64,000 nucleotides of DNA, from contig NZ_PEFF01000001.1 in assembly GCF_002754375.1 (NCBI RefSeq), forward strand, positions 620,001 to 684,000. The letters run 5' to 3'. The position numbers were made by a program, and so were the translations under genes. The stretch comes from Variovorax sp. 54. GTDB lineage: Bacteria; Pseudomonadota; Gammaproteobacteria; Burkholderiales; Burkholderiaceae_C. Below the pieces are notes generated by a model. That model worked only from the letters and a program-made list of their open reading frames with translations, had not been told where the DNA came from and made no database searches. Every line of letters starts with the position of its first letter. Position 1 is the first letter of the stretch. Of this stretch, positions 54,777 through 63,473 are shown piece by piece.

Positions 54777-55307
54777 ATGTCCACGCCCGACCTCACCGAC
54801 CTCGAACCGCTTGCCGTGCTCGCCGCCCGCGTGGGGGCGACGCTGCGTGAGCGGCGCCAGACGGTGGCGGTCGCCGAATCGTCGGCCGGCGGCCTGGTCT
54901 CGGCCGCCCTGCTCGCGGTGCCGGGTGCCTCGGCCTACTTCCTGGGCGGTGCGGTCGTCTACTCGCGCCGCGCCGGCAAGGCCCTGCTCGGCCTCACGCC
55001 CGAGGACATGGGCGACATGCGCGGCGAGACCGAGCCCTATGCGCGCTTCATGTCGGGCCGCATCCGCGACGCCCATCGCTCGAAGTGGGGCATCTGCGAG
55101 AGCGGCGCGGCGGGACCGTCGGGCAGCCCGTACGGCGACGCGCCCGGGCATGTCTGCATCGCCGTGACCGGCGCGGACGGCCTCGTGGTCAGCCGCACGA
55201 TCGAAACCGGCGCGACCGATCGGCCGTGGAACATGGACGTGTTCGCGCGGCTGTTGCTGAAGTTGTTCGAGGAGACGTTGCAGACGGTCAGCGAAGACGC
55301 TCGCTGA
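54777..55307 (+). CDS. CinA-family protein (nicotinamide-nucleotide amidase domain)
   Basis: 176 residues, only the CinA C-terminal domain. V-A-V-A-E-S-S-A-G-G-L-V-S-A-A-L-L with catalytic serine, YFLGGAVVYSRRAGKALLGL, and CESGAAGPSGSPYGDAPGHVCIAV. PncC-type enzymes turn nicotinamide mononucleotide to nicotinic acid mononucleotide in NAD salvage. Compared with PncC the Y-G/P-x-G-x-x-x part is intact, so activity is plausible. Confidence 0.85.
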   Translation: MSTPDLTDLEPLAVLAARVGATLRERRQTVAVAESSAGGLVSAALLAVPGASAYFLGGAVVYSRRAGKALLGLTPEDMGDMRGETEPYARFMSGRIRDAHRSKWGICESGAAGPSGSPYGDAPGHVCIAVTGADGLVVSRTIETGATDRPWNMDVFARLLLKLFEETLQTVSEDAR

Positions 55308-55333
55308 CGCCCCCGCAACTCAGCTTGGCGTCT

Positions 55334-56347
55334 TCAATCCGCCTGCACCCCCGCAGCCCGGATCACCTTCCCCCACTTCTCGATCTCCGCCGCCAGGTGG
55401 CTGCGCAGCGCCTCGGGCGTGACCTTCTCCATCGGCACGGCCTCGGTGCTCAGCTCGGCAAAGCGCTTCTTCACGTTGTCGTCCTGCAGCGCGGCGCGCA
55501 GGGCCACGTTGAGCTTCTCGATCACGGCCGGCGGCGTGCCCTTGGGGGCGTACACGCCGTGCCACACCTTCACGTCGAAGCCCTTGAGGCCCTGCTCGTC
55601 GAGCGTGGGAATGTCGGGCATGCTCGACAGGCGCTTGGGCGTGGTCACGCCGAACACCTTCACGCGCTGGCCGTCCTTGATGACCGGCGCGGTCTGCGTG
55701 GTCTGGTCGCACAGCAGGTCGACCTGCCCGCCCATGAGGTCGTTGAGCGCCGGGCCTGCGCCCTTGTAGGGCACGGTCGTGAGCTGCACGCCGATCTGGT
55801 GCGCGAAGAGCATGCCGCACAGCTGCGAGACGGCGCCGATGCCCGCGTTGGCGAGCGAGACCTTGTCCTTGTTCGCCTTCACGTAGGCCAGCAGCTCCTT
55901 GAAGTTGTTGGCCGGAAAGTCCTTGCGCGACAGCAGGGTCATCGGCACGTCCATGACCTGGCCGATGTACTCGAAGTCTTTGAGCGGGTCGTAGTTGAGC
56001 TTCTTGTACAGCGCGGGTGCGGTAGCCATGCCCATGTGGTGGATGAGGATGGTGTAGCCGTTGGGCGCCGCCTTGGCCACGCGGGTCGGCGCGATGGTGC
56101 CGCCCGCGCCCACGGTGTTCTCGACCACCACGGTCTGCCCGAGCGACTTGCCCATGGGCACGGCGAGCATGCGCGCCACCACGTCGGTGGGGCCGCCGGC
56201 GGAGTACGGCACGACCATCACGATGGGCTTGTCGGGCCACGCGGCCTGCGCGGCGGCGGGCGATGCGGCACCAAGCAGGCAGGCGCCCGCCGAGGCCGCG
56301 ATGAGGGCTTTCAGTTTCCAGGTCTTCGTTGCGTTCACTTCTTTCAC
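55334..56347 (-). CDS. Bug/TctC-type tripartite tricarboxylate-family solute-binding protein
   Basis: 337 residues with a signal peptide (LIAASAGACLLGAASPAAAQA) and the Bug pattern: KPIVMVVPYSAGGPTDVVARMLA, V-V-V-E-N-T-V-G-A-G-G-T-I-A, GPALNDLMGGQVDLLCDQ. These proteins bind carboxylates in the periplasm; many have no dedicated TctAB permease, and none is present here. As the last gene of the cluster it probably delivers the acid that the CoA-enzymes degrade. Confidence 0.9.
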   Translation of the reverse strand: MKEVNATKTWKLKALIAASAGACLLGAASPAAAQAAWPDKPIVMVVPYSAGGPTDVVARMLAVPMGKSLGQTVVVENTVGAGGTIAPTRVAKAAPNGYTILIHHMGMATAPALYKKLNYDPLKDFEYIGQVMDVPMTLLSRKDFPANNFKELLAYVKANKDKVSLANAGIGAVSQLCGMLFAHQIGVQLTTVPYKGAGPALNDLMGGQVDLLCDQTTQTAPVIKDGQRVKVFGVTTPKRLSSMPDIPTLDEQGLKGFDVKVWHGVYAPKGTPPAVIEKLNVALRAALQDDNVKKRFAELSTEAVPMEKVTPEALRSHLAAEIEKWGKVIRAAGVQAD

Positions 56348-56377
56348 TGCTTTGTCTCCTTTTGGTTTATCTGTAGA

Positions 56378-57268
56378 TCAGTGCGTCAGGGATGAATCGC
56401 CCGGACTGCTTGGCGGCGCCAATGCCAGCCAGCGCTCGGCCAGCCGCACCACGGGCCCGTCGACCATGCGGCCGTCGAGGCTCACGACGCCGCCGCCGGC
56501 CGCGCGCACGGCCTCGGTGACGCGGTGCGCCCAGGCCACCTCGTCGACCGAGGGGCCGAGCGCGGCCTGCACGGGCGCGACCTGTTCGGGATGGATGCAG
56601 AGCTTGGCGCCGAAGCCGCCACGGCGGGCGCGTGCGGTGTCGGCGGCGAGCCGCTGCGCATCGCGCCAGTCGGGCGTGACGCCGTCGATGGGCGTGGCCA
56701 GCCCGGCGCGGCGCGAGGCCAGCACGAGCGCGAGGCGCACGGCCGCCAGCTCGACCTCGTCGGCGTCGCAGGCCATGCCGAGGTCGGCCTGGAAATCGAG
56801 GTGGCCGAAGGCCAGCCGCAGCACCTGCGGCGCACCCGCGATGGCGTCGACTGCAGCGAGCCCCGCGGCCGATTCGATGAGCGGCAGCAGCACGGCCTTC
56901 GGTCCGACCGTGGCGGCGAGGCGATGCAGTTCGTCGGCGTGTTCGGCCTTGGGCAGCACGACGCCGGCGATGAGTCCGTCGGCGATCCAGCCCGCCGCAC
57001 ACGCGCAGTCGTCTTCATGCCATGGCGTGCCGCTGGCGTTCGTGCGCACGAGCAGCCGCCCTCGCCCTCCGGCGGGCAGCGCTGCGAGCGAGGCACCGAG
57101 CGCGCCGCGCGCTTCGGCCTTGCGCGCGGGCGCCACGGCGTCTTCGAGGTCGATGATCACGGCGCCCGCGCCCGTGGCCAACGCACGCGCATGGCGCTCG
57201 GGCCGGTCGGCCGGCACGAAGAGAAAGGCGCGCGCCAACGCCAGCGCTTGCTTTGCGGGCCCGCTCAT
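56378..57268 (-). CDS. CitE-like CoA ester lyase (HpcH/HpaI aldolase family)
   Basis: 296 residues. R-A-F-L-F-V-P-A-D-R-P-E-R at the start, AVIIDLEDAVAP, VRTNASGTPWHEDD, VLPKAEHADEL, PLIESAAGL, LAFGHLDFQADLG and GGFGAKLCIHPEQ. The IIDLEDAV and IES acids bind Mg. Family members cleave citryl-, malyl- or citramalyl-CoA to acetyl-CoA and a 2-oxoacid. With the CoA-transferase and the hydratase upstream, a citramalyl-CoA lyase is the best guess. It overlaps the CoA-transferase gene by 4 nt. Confidence 0.88.
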   Translation of the reverse strand: MSGPAKQALALARAFLFVPADRPERHARALATGAGAVIIDLEDAVAPARKAEARGALGASLAALPAGGRGRLLVRTNASGTPWHEDDCACAAGWIADGLIAGVVLPKAEHADELHRLAATVGPKAVLLPLIESAAGLAAVDAIAGAPQVLRLAFGHLDFQADLGMACDADEVELAAVRLALVLASRRAGLATPIDGVTPDWRDAQRLAADTARARRGGFGAKLCIHPEQVAPVQAALGPSVDEVAWAHRVTEAVRAAGGGVVSLDGRMVDGPVVRLAERWLALAPPSSPGDSSLTH

Positions 57269-58446
57269 ACCGCCCCGGCCGCGCGCAGCGTCGCGATCGC
57301 GTCGTCGCCCCGGCCCAGGCTGCGCAGGATCGCATCGGTGTGCTGGCCGACCGCAGGCACCGGGTCCATGCGGTAGTCGAACGCACTCTGACGACCGGCT
57401 GGCAGCAGCGCCGGAATGTCGCCGGCCGGCGAGCCCACCTGGCGCCAGCGCTCGCGCGCCTGGAGTTGCGGGTGCGCCCACAGCCCGGCCATGTCGTTCA
57501 TGCGCGCATTGGCGATCTGCGCCGTGTCGAGCCGTTCGAGCACCTGCGCCGCACTCAGCGCGCCGAAGGTGTCGACGATGAGCGTGCGCAGCGCCTCGCG
57601 GTGTTCGTTGCGCCGCGCGTTGCTGTCGAAGCGCGGGTCGGTTGCGAGCTCGGGGCGCAGCAGCACCTTGTCGCAGAAGGCGCGCCACTCGCGCTCGTTC
57701 TGCAGGCCCAGCATCACGGTGCCGCCGTCGCCCGCGGGGAACGGGCCGTAGGGGTAGATGGTCGCGTGCGAGGCGGCACTGCGCGGCGGCGGCGGTGCGC
57801 CGTCGTAGGCGTAGTACATCGGGTAGCCCATCCACTCGGCGAGTGACTCGAGCATCGACACGTCGATGTGCGAGCCCTTGCCCGTCTTGCCGCGCTGCAT
57901 CAGCGCCGCGAGGATGCCGGTGTAGGCATACATGCCTGCCGCGATGTCGGCGATGGAGTTGCCCGACTTGCACGGGTCGTCGGGCGTGCCCGTCACCGAC
58001 AGGAAACCGGCCTCGCTCTGGATGAGCAGGTCGTAGGCCTTCTTGTCGCGGTACGGGCCGTCTTCGCCGTAGCCCGAGATGTCGCAGACGATGAGCGCGG
58101 GGTGTTTTTCCTGCAGCACCTGCGCGCCCAGGCCCATGCGCGCGGCGGCGCCGGGTGCGAGGTTCTGCACCAGGACGTCGGCGCCGGCCACCAGCTCCTG
58201 CAGCACCGCGAGCGCGGCGGGCTGCTTGAGGTCGAGCGTGAGGCTTTCCTTCGAGCGGTTGACCCACACGAAGTGCGAGGCCTCGCCGTTCACGCGCTCG
58301 TCGTAGGCGCGCGCAAAGTCGCCGCCGCCGGGGCGCTCGACCTTGATGACGCGCGCGCCGAGGTCGGCGAGCTGGCGGGTGCAGAACGGCGCCGCGATGG
58401 CATGCTCGAGCGAGATGACGGTGATGCCGTCCAGGGGTCTTGTCAT
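57265..58446 (-). CDS. CaiB/BaiF family CoA-transferase
   Basis: 393 residues, a class III CoA-transferase: LDGITVISLEHAIAAPFCTRQLADLGARVIKVERPGGGDFAR, SKESLTLDLKQPAALAVLQELV, the aspartate in Y-D-L-L-I-Q-S-E-A-G-F (formyl-CoA transferase Asp169 position, with an A-Y-D-L-L-I-Q), and GSHIDVSMLESLAEWMGYP. It moves CoA from a donor (often succinyl-CoA) to a carboxylic acid. It should activate the acid entering this pathway. Its ATG is followed directly upstream by the hydratase gene. Confidence 0.9.
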   Translation of the reverse strand: MTRPLDGITVISLEHAIAAPFCTRQLADLGARVIKVERPGGGDFARAYDERVNGEASHFVWVNRSKESLTLDLKQPAALAVLQELVAGADVLVQNLAPGAAARMGLGAQVLQEKHPALIVCDISGYGEDGPYRDKKAYDLLIQSEAGFLSVTGTPDDPCKSGNSIADIAAGMYAYTGILAALMQRGKTGKGSHIDVSMLESLAEWMGYPMYYAYDGAPPPPRSAASHATIYPYGPFPAGDGGTVMLGLQNEREWRAFCDKVLLRPELATDPRFDSNARRNEHREALRTLIVDTFGALSAAQVLERLDTAQIANARMNDMAGLWAHPQLQARERWRQVGSPAGDIPALLPAGRQSAFDYRMDPVPAVGQHTDAILRSLGRGDDAIATLRAAGAV

Positions 58447-58467
58447 GGGCTTCTTTCTTTCCTTGCG

Positions 58468-59358
58468 TCAGGCGAGCACGGCGGTCGCCTGCATCGTGAG
58501 CCAGCCGTCGGCGTCTTCGCCCCACAGGCTGAAGGTCTTGCCGTCGGTGCTGCCTTCGGCGGGCTTGCCGTGCACGCGGAACGGCGCGATGTCGAAGGTC
58601 GGGCGCACGGCGCGGAACTCGAAGCGCGCCAGCTGCGCATCGGCCGGCACGTTGCGGCGCAGCAGGTCGACCAGCAGCGTCGCGATCAGCGGCCCGTGCA
58701 CGATGAGGCCCGGGTAGCCCTCGACCTGCGTCACGTAGCGGCGGTCGTAGTGGATGCGGTGGCCGTTGAAGGTCAGCGCCGAGTAGCGGAACAGCAGCAC
58801 GTCGTCGGGCACGAGGTCGCGGCTGAAAGTGGCGTCCTTCGGTGCGGGCGTGGGCGGCGGCGCGGCCTCGCCCGGTGCGGCGGCGGCGCGGTAGACGATG
58901 TCGTGCTCTTCGGTGAGCGCGAGCCCGCGTGCGTTGCGCACCTCGTGGCGCACCAGCACGAACACCAGCTCGCCCGTGCGGCCGGCCTTGTGCGTGACCG
59001 AGGCGATGGTCGACGTGCGCTCGATCGCGTCGCCCACCTGCAGCGGATTGCCCGGCGCCCACGTCAACCGGCCGCCGGCCCACATGCGGCGCGGCAGCGG
59101 CACGGGCGGCAGGAAGCCGCCGCGCTTGGCATGGCCGTCTTCGCCGATCTCCGACTGGCGGTGGTGCGGCAGGAAGTAGAGCCAGTGCCACAACGCGGGC
59201 AGGCGCGTGCCCGCCTCGGGCAGCGGGTCGTCGCGGTCGAGCGTGGCGGACAGCGCGCGCACGGGCGCGGCCGTGAGGTCGTCGCGCAGCGTTTCGCTGC
59301 GGCCTTGCCAGGCCTGCAGCCGCGCGAGGGCTTCGGCGTCGATCAATGGAGAAGTCAT
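58468..59358 (-). CDS. MaoC/FAS1-like dehydratase-domain hydratase (mesaconyl-CoA/itaconyl-CoA hydratase type)
   Basis: 296 residues from ATG 59358. Two hot-dog halves: residues 1-155 (P-A-L-W-H-W-L-Y-F-L-P, RRMWAGGRLTWAPGNPLQVGD) and 165-296 (FRYSALTFNGHRIHYDRRYVT, where Asp/His form the R-hydratase site, then EGYPGLIVHGPLIATLL). The layout is that of HTD2/mesaconyl-C4-CoA hydratase and itaconyl-CoA hydratase proteins, which add water to unsaturated C4-C5 acyl-CoAs. It lies 21 nt before the CoA-transferase gene. Confidence 0.85.
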   Translation of the reverse strand: MTSPLIDAEALARLQAWQGRSETLRDDLTAAPVRALSATLDRDDPLPEAGTRLPALWHWLYFLPHHRQSEIGEDGHAKRGGFLPPVPLPRRMWAGGRLTWAPGNPLQVGDAIERTSTIASVTHKAGRTGELVFVLVRHEVRNARGLALTEEHDIVYRAAAAPGEAAPPPTPAPKDATFSRDLVPDDVLLFRYSALTFNGHRIHYDRRYVTQVEGYPGLIVHGPLIATLLVDLLRRNVPADAQLARFEFRAVRPTFDIAPFRVHGKPAEGSTDGKTFSLWGEDADGWLTMQATAVLA

Positions 59359-59393
59359 GGCGTGAGTGGCAAGAAGAGAAATGAGTCGATGGA

Positions 59394-60404
59394 TCAGTCG
59401 ACGGCAGCGCCCGAGGCCTTGACGATGCGCGCCCACTTCGCGAGGTCGGTGCGCAGCAGCGCCGAGAACTGCTCGGGCGATGTGGGCGCCGCGATCTCGA
59501 CACCTTGCTGGTCGAGCTTGTCGCGCAGGTCCTTGGCCGCGAGCGCCTTGCGCGTCGCGTCCTGCAAGGTGGCGAGCACGTCGGCCGGCACGCCCGCGGG
59601 CGCGAACAGGCCGATCCACAGCGTGCCGTTGTAGCCCGGCACCTGCTCGGCGATGGCGGGCACGTCGGGCAGCACGGGCGAACGTTTTTCGCCGCTCACG
59701 GCCAGCGCGCGCAGCTTGCCGGCCTTGATGTGCGCCAGCGCCGAAGGCAGGCTCGCGAACACGATGGGCAACTGCCCACCGAGCACGTCGTTGATCGCAG
59801 GCGCCACGCCCTTGTACGGCACATGCTGCATCGAGATGCCGCCCATGCTGTTGAGCATTTCGCCCAGCAGGTGGTTGAGCGTGCCGTTGCCGGCCGAGGC
59901 GTACTGGTAGTTGGCGCCCTTCTCGCGCGCCAGCTTCAAAAACTCGGCGAAGTTCTTCGCGGGGAACGACGGGTTCACCAGCAGCACGTTGGGCACCGCG
60001 CCGATCAGGCCGACGGGCTTGAAGTCTTTCTCGGGATCGAAGCCCGGGTTCTTGTAGAGCGCGGGGTTGATGGCCTGGCTGCTGCTGATCGTCATGAGCA
60101 GCGTGTAGCCGTCCTTCGGGCCCTTGGCGACCAGCTGCGTGCCGATGTTGCCGCCCGCGCCGGGGCGGTTGTCGACCACCACGCTGGCGTTGTTCAACAC
60201 CTCGCTGAGCTTCTGGCCCACGAGGCGGCCGACGATGTCGTTGGTGCCACCCGCCGCCTGCGGCACGACGAGCGTGATGGGGCGCGAGGGGTAGGTCTGG
60301 GCGGTGGCCGGGCCTGCGGCCAGCAAGGCGGTGGCGGTGAGGCCGAAAGCGAGCAGCGCCTTGGCGCGAAGCCGCAAGGCGGGGGTGGTGTTGTGTGTCT
60401 CCAT
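59394..60404 (-). CDS. Bug/TctC-type solute-binding protein
   Basis: 336 residues with a signal peptide (LLAFGLTATALLAAGPATAQ). YPSRPITLVVPQAAGGTNDIVGRLVGQ, V-V-V-D-N-R-P-G-A-G-G-N-I-G-T, GVAPAINDVLGGQLPIVFASLP, LDQQGVEI near the end. First gene of the minus-strand catabolic operon and the one next to the divergent LysR promoter. It is different in sequence from the Bug protein at the other end of the operon, so two related acids or isomers may be bound. Confidence 0.9.
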   Translation of the reverse strand: METHNTTPALRLRAKALLAFGLTATALLAAGPATAQTYPSRPITLVVPQAAGGTNDIVGRLVGQKLSEVLNNASVVVDNRPGAGGNIGTQLVAKGPKDGYTLLMTISSSQAINPALYKNPGFDPEKDFKPVGLIGAVPNVLLVNPSFPAKNFAEFLKLAREKGANYQYASAGNGTLNHLLGEMLNSMGGISMQHVPYKGVAPAINDVLGGQLPIVFASLPSALAHIKAGKLRALAVSGEKRSPVLPDVPAIAEQVPGYNGTLWIGLFAPAGVPADVLATLQDATRKALAAKDLRDKLDQQGVEIAAPTSPEQFSALLRTDLAKWARIVKASGAAVD

Positions 60405-60496
60405 GGCCGCATGGTCTGCTGCCGGCCCCTGGCGCGCAATCTGCGATTTCGGAACCCAGGCTTCTGAAATTCCGAAGGCTTGACTACCATCGCCCC

Positions 60497-61408
60497 ATGC
60501 TCTTCGACCTCACCGACCTGCGCCTGTTCGTGGCCACGGCCGAGCTCGGCAACCTCACGCGGGCGGCCGAGCGCCAGCACCTGTCGCTGGCCGCGGCCAG
60601 CGCGCGCATCAAGGCGCTCGAGACCCAGGCCGGCCTGCAGCTGCTGCAGCGCGAGGCCCGCGGCGTGCGCCTGCTGCCGCCGGGCGAGGCCTTTTTGCAC
60701 CATGCCCGGCTGGTGCTGCACCAGGCCGACCAGCTGCGCGCCGACCTGCTCGAGTACGGCGGCGGCCTGCGCGGCCACCTGCGCGTGTTCGCCAACACCA
60801 CGGCGGTGACCGATTTCCTGCCCGAAATCCTGCCCGGCTTCCTGGCCGCCAACCCGCGCATCAACGTCGACCTTCAGGAAAAACCGAATGCTCAGATCCC
60901 GCGCGGCGTGCGCGACGGGCGCGCCGACATCGGCATCGTCGCGGGCCAGATGGACACGCTGGGCCTGGACACCATCCACTTCAGCACCGACCGGCTGGTG
61001 CTCGTCACCTCGCGCCAGCACCGCTTTGCGCGGCGCCGCCGCATCTCCTTCGCCGAGACGCTCGACGAAGACGCCATCGGCATGCAGCAAGGCAGCACGC
61101 TGCAGGCCTTCCTGGGGCAGATCACCGACAACCTGGGCAAGCGCCAGAAGCTGCGCATCCAGCTCGGCAGCTTCGACGCGATGTGCCGAATGATCGGCAG
61201 CGGCGTGGGCATCGGCGTGGTGCCCGAGTCGGCCGCGCGGCGCAACCAGGACAGCATGCAGCTCGCACTGGTCGAGCTCAGCGACCCCTGGTGCGTGCGC
61301 GAGCGCTACCTGCTCGTGCGCGACCGCGCCGCCCTGCCCGTGTACGCCCAGGCGCTGGTCGAGACGCTGTGCCGGCACTACACAGAGCCGCAGGCCAAAA
61401 CCGGCTGA
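60497..61408 (+). CDS. LysR-family transcriptional regulator of the CoA-acid cluster
   Basis: 303 residues. D-L-T-D-L-R-L-F-V-A-T-A-E-L-G-N-L-T-R-A-A-E-R (HTH), then the conserved effector domain to LVETLCRHY. It is divergent from the Bug gene and the three CoA-enzyme genes (92-bp gap), the standard position for their activator. The gap includes a T-N11-A-like TCTGAAATTCCGAA stretch, which could be its operator. Confidence 0.9.
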   Translation: MLFDLTDLRLFVATAELGNLTRAAERQHLSLAAASARIKALETQAGLQLLQREARGVRLLPPGEAFLHHARLVLHQADQLRADLLEYGGGLRGHLRVFANTTAVTDFLPEILPGFLAANPRINVDLQEKPNAQIPRGVRDGRADIGIVAGQMDTLGLDTIHFSTDRLVLVTSRQHRFARRRRISFAETLDEDAIGMQQGSTLQAFLGQITDNLGKRQKLRIQLGSFDAMCRMIGSGVGIGVVPESAARRNQDSMQLALVELSDPWCVRERYLLVRDRAALPVYAQALVETLCRHYTEPQAKTG

Positions 61409-61469
61409 CGGCCCGATTTCCGGCCAAAAACAGGCACTTGCAGGCGGCTTGTGAGAAACCCGATGTCTT

Positions 61470-61595
61470 CCCCATTTTCTGTGCACAACTTTGGGGGTAA
61501 GTCAGGGGTCGCGTTGTAAAGCCGTCGCAAGTTGTTGTTTTATAAGGGGAATAGTTAGTCTGCTTAAAAATTTTGCAGTGCACAACTCTGGCGGC
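61470..61595. repeat. Direct repeat, copy 1 (about 125 bp)
   Basis: The first 75 nt align with copy 2 at a constant 247-nt offset without gaps (CTTTGGGGGTAA, GCAAGTTGTTGTTTTA are identical blocks). After that the similarity is looser (TTTTG...GTGCACAA). It contains TGTGCACAA, which differs from the DnaA box TGTGGATAA at two positions. Confidence 0.7.
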
Positions 61596-61716
61596 CCGGA
61601 GGTCCAAAAATGGCTGCAAAACAAGAAAGTCAAGCGAAAAAACAGGGGGTTGCCTGTGCTAGGCCGCCCTTTGAAACCAACGACTTGCCGCCGGTTGTGC
61701 AGAAGTCCGCTTCAAT

Positions 61717-61843
61717 CCCCACTTTCTGTGGGCAACTTTGGGGGTAACTGGGGTGGAGCTTTGTAAAACGAATGCAAGTTGTTGTTTTACAAAGAGATTC
61801 GACACATTGCTCAATTTTTGAGCGGTGAACAAGATTGGCGACC
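61717..61843. repeat. Direct repeat, copy 2 (about 125 bp)
   Basis: Second copy of the element at 61470. It has TGTGGGCAA at the DnaA-box-like place and the same CTTTGGGGGTAA and GCAAGTTGTTGTTTTA blocks. The 120-nt spacer between the copies is not repeated. Confidence 0.7.
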
Positions 61844-61940
61844 GCTCAGACGCCAGTCGCTCGAATGAATTCAAAGGTTCTCAGAACACCGAACCGAGCC
61901 GGTGGCAGGCGCAAAAGACGGCCGCTACAGTCGCCCTGAC

Positions 61941-62126
61941 ATGCTCGAAGCCCTCAGCTCTCCCTGGTCCTGCCTCGGTGCCGTCGCCGGGCTGCTGATC
62001 GCCCTGCTGGTCCACTGGCTGGCCCCCGCCGACATCGACACGGTGCACGCCGGCGCATGGCTGGTGGGCATCGGCTGGCTCGCCGGGCTGGCCTGGGACC
62101 TCGTGGATTCGGACCGCTCGAAGTAA
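61941..62126 (+). CDS. Small membrane protein (61 residues)
   Basis: ATG 61941, no strong ribosome binding site. Two hydrophobic segments: LGAVAGLLIALLVHWLAP (about 12-29) and AGAWLVGIGWLAGLAWDLV (37-55), with a short polar loop containing D-I-D. This would be an alpha-hairpin of the inner membrane. No family recognised. It faces phaA across a terminator. Confidence 0.6.
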   Translation: MLEALSSPWSCLGAVAGLLIALLVHWLAPADIDTVHAGAWLVGIGWLAGLAWDLVDSDRSK

Positions 62127-62163
62127 TCCGCAGGTGAGTCCTGCGAACAGCGGACACAAAAAA

Positions 62164-62207
62164 GGGAGGGGAAGCCGCAGCCCTTGCGAGCCCCTGCCTC
62201 CCCTCCC
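62164..62207 (-). terminator. Terminator of the phaC-phaA transcript
   Basis: GGGAGGGGA (62164-62172) pairs with TCCCCTCCC (62199-62207); on the minus strand the stem is followed by CTTTTTTGTG. It lies 27 nt past the phaA stop. Confidence 0.8.
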
Positions 62208-62233
62208 CGTACCGGTTCACCCGGTAATCAGGC

Positions 62234-63412
<1,179 letters not shown>

Positions 63413-63473
63413 GAGGTTCTCTCCGTTGAGGTGATTTGAAATCGGTTGCGATCTTGCGGGAGCTGGCGCCCGT

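Larger units (their letters stand above)
61409..61940. other. AT-richer intergenic region with a two-copy repeat
   Basis: 532 nt without a convincing gene. It is AT-rich compared with the surroundings. It holds two direct repeats (separate entries) and a 45-codon frame from 61610 (MAAKQESQ...) without a ribosome binding site and with its end formed by repeat copy 2. It separates the LysR gene from the small membrane protein gene. Confidence 0.6.

Noticed and set aside
56378..59503. A 1041-codon minus-strand frame through the lyase, CoA-transferase and hydratase genes
   Set aside because: Only its last 296 codons are real (the CitE-like lyase). The front part is an out-of-frame shadow of the two upstream genes.
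61610..61747. 45-codon plus frame starting MAAKQESQ
   Set aside because: No ribosome binding site, and its last codons are inside repeat copy 2; the end of the other frame over copy 1 gives a similar tail, which shows the similarity is from the repeat, not from selection on a peptide.
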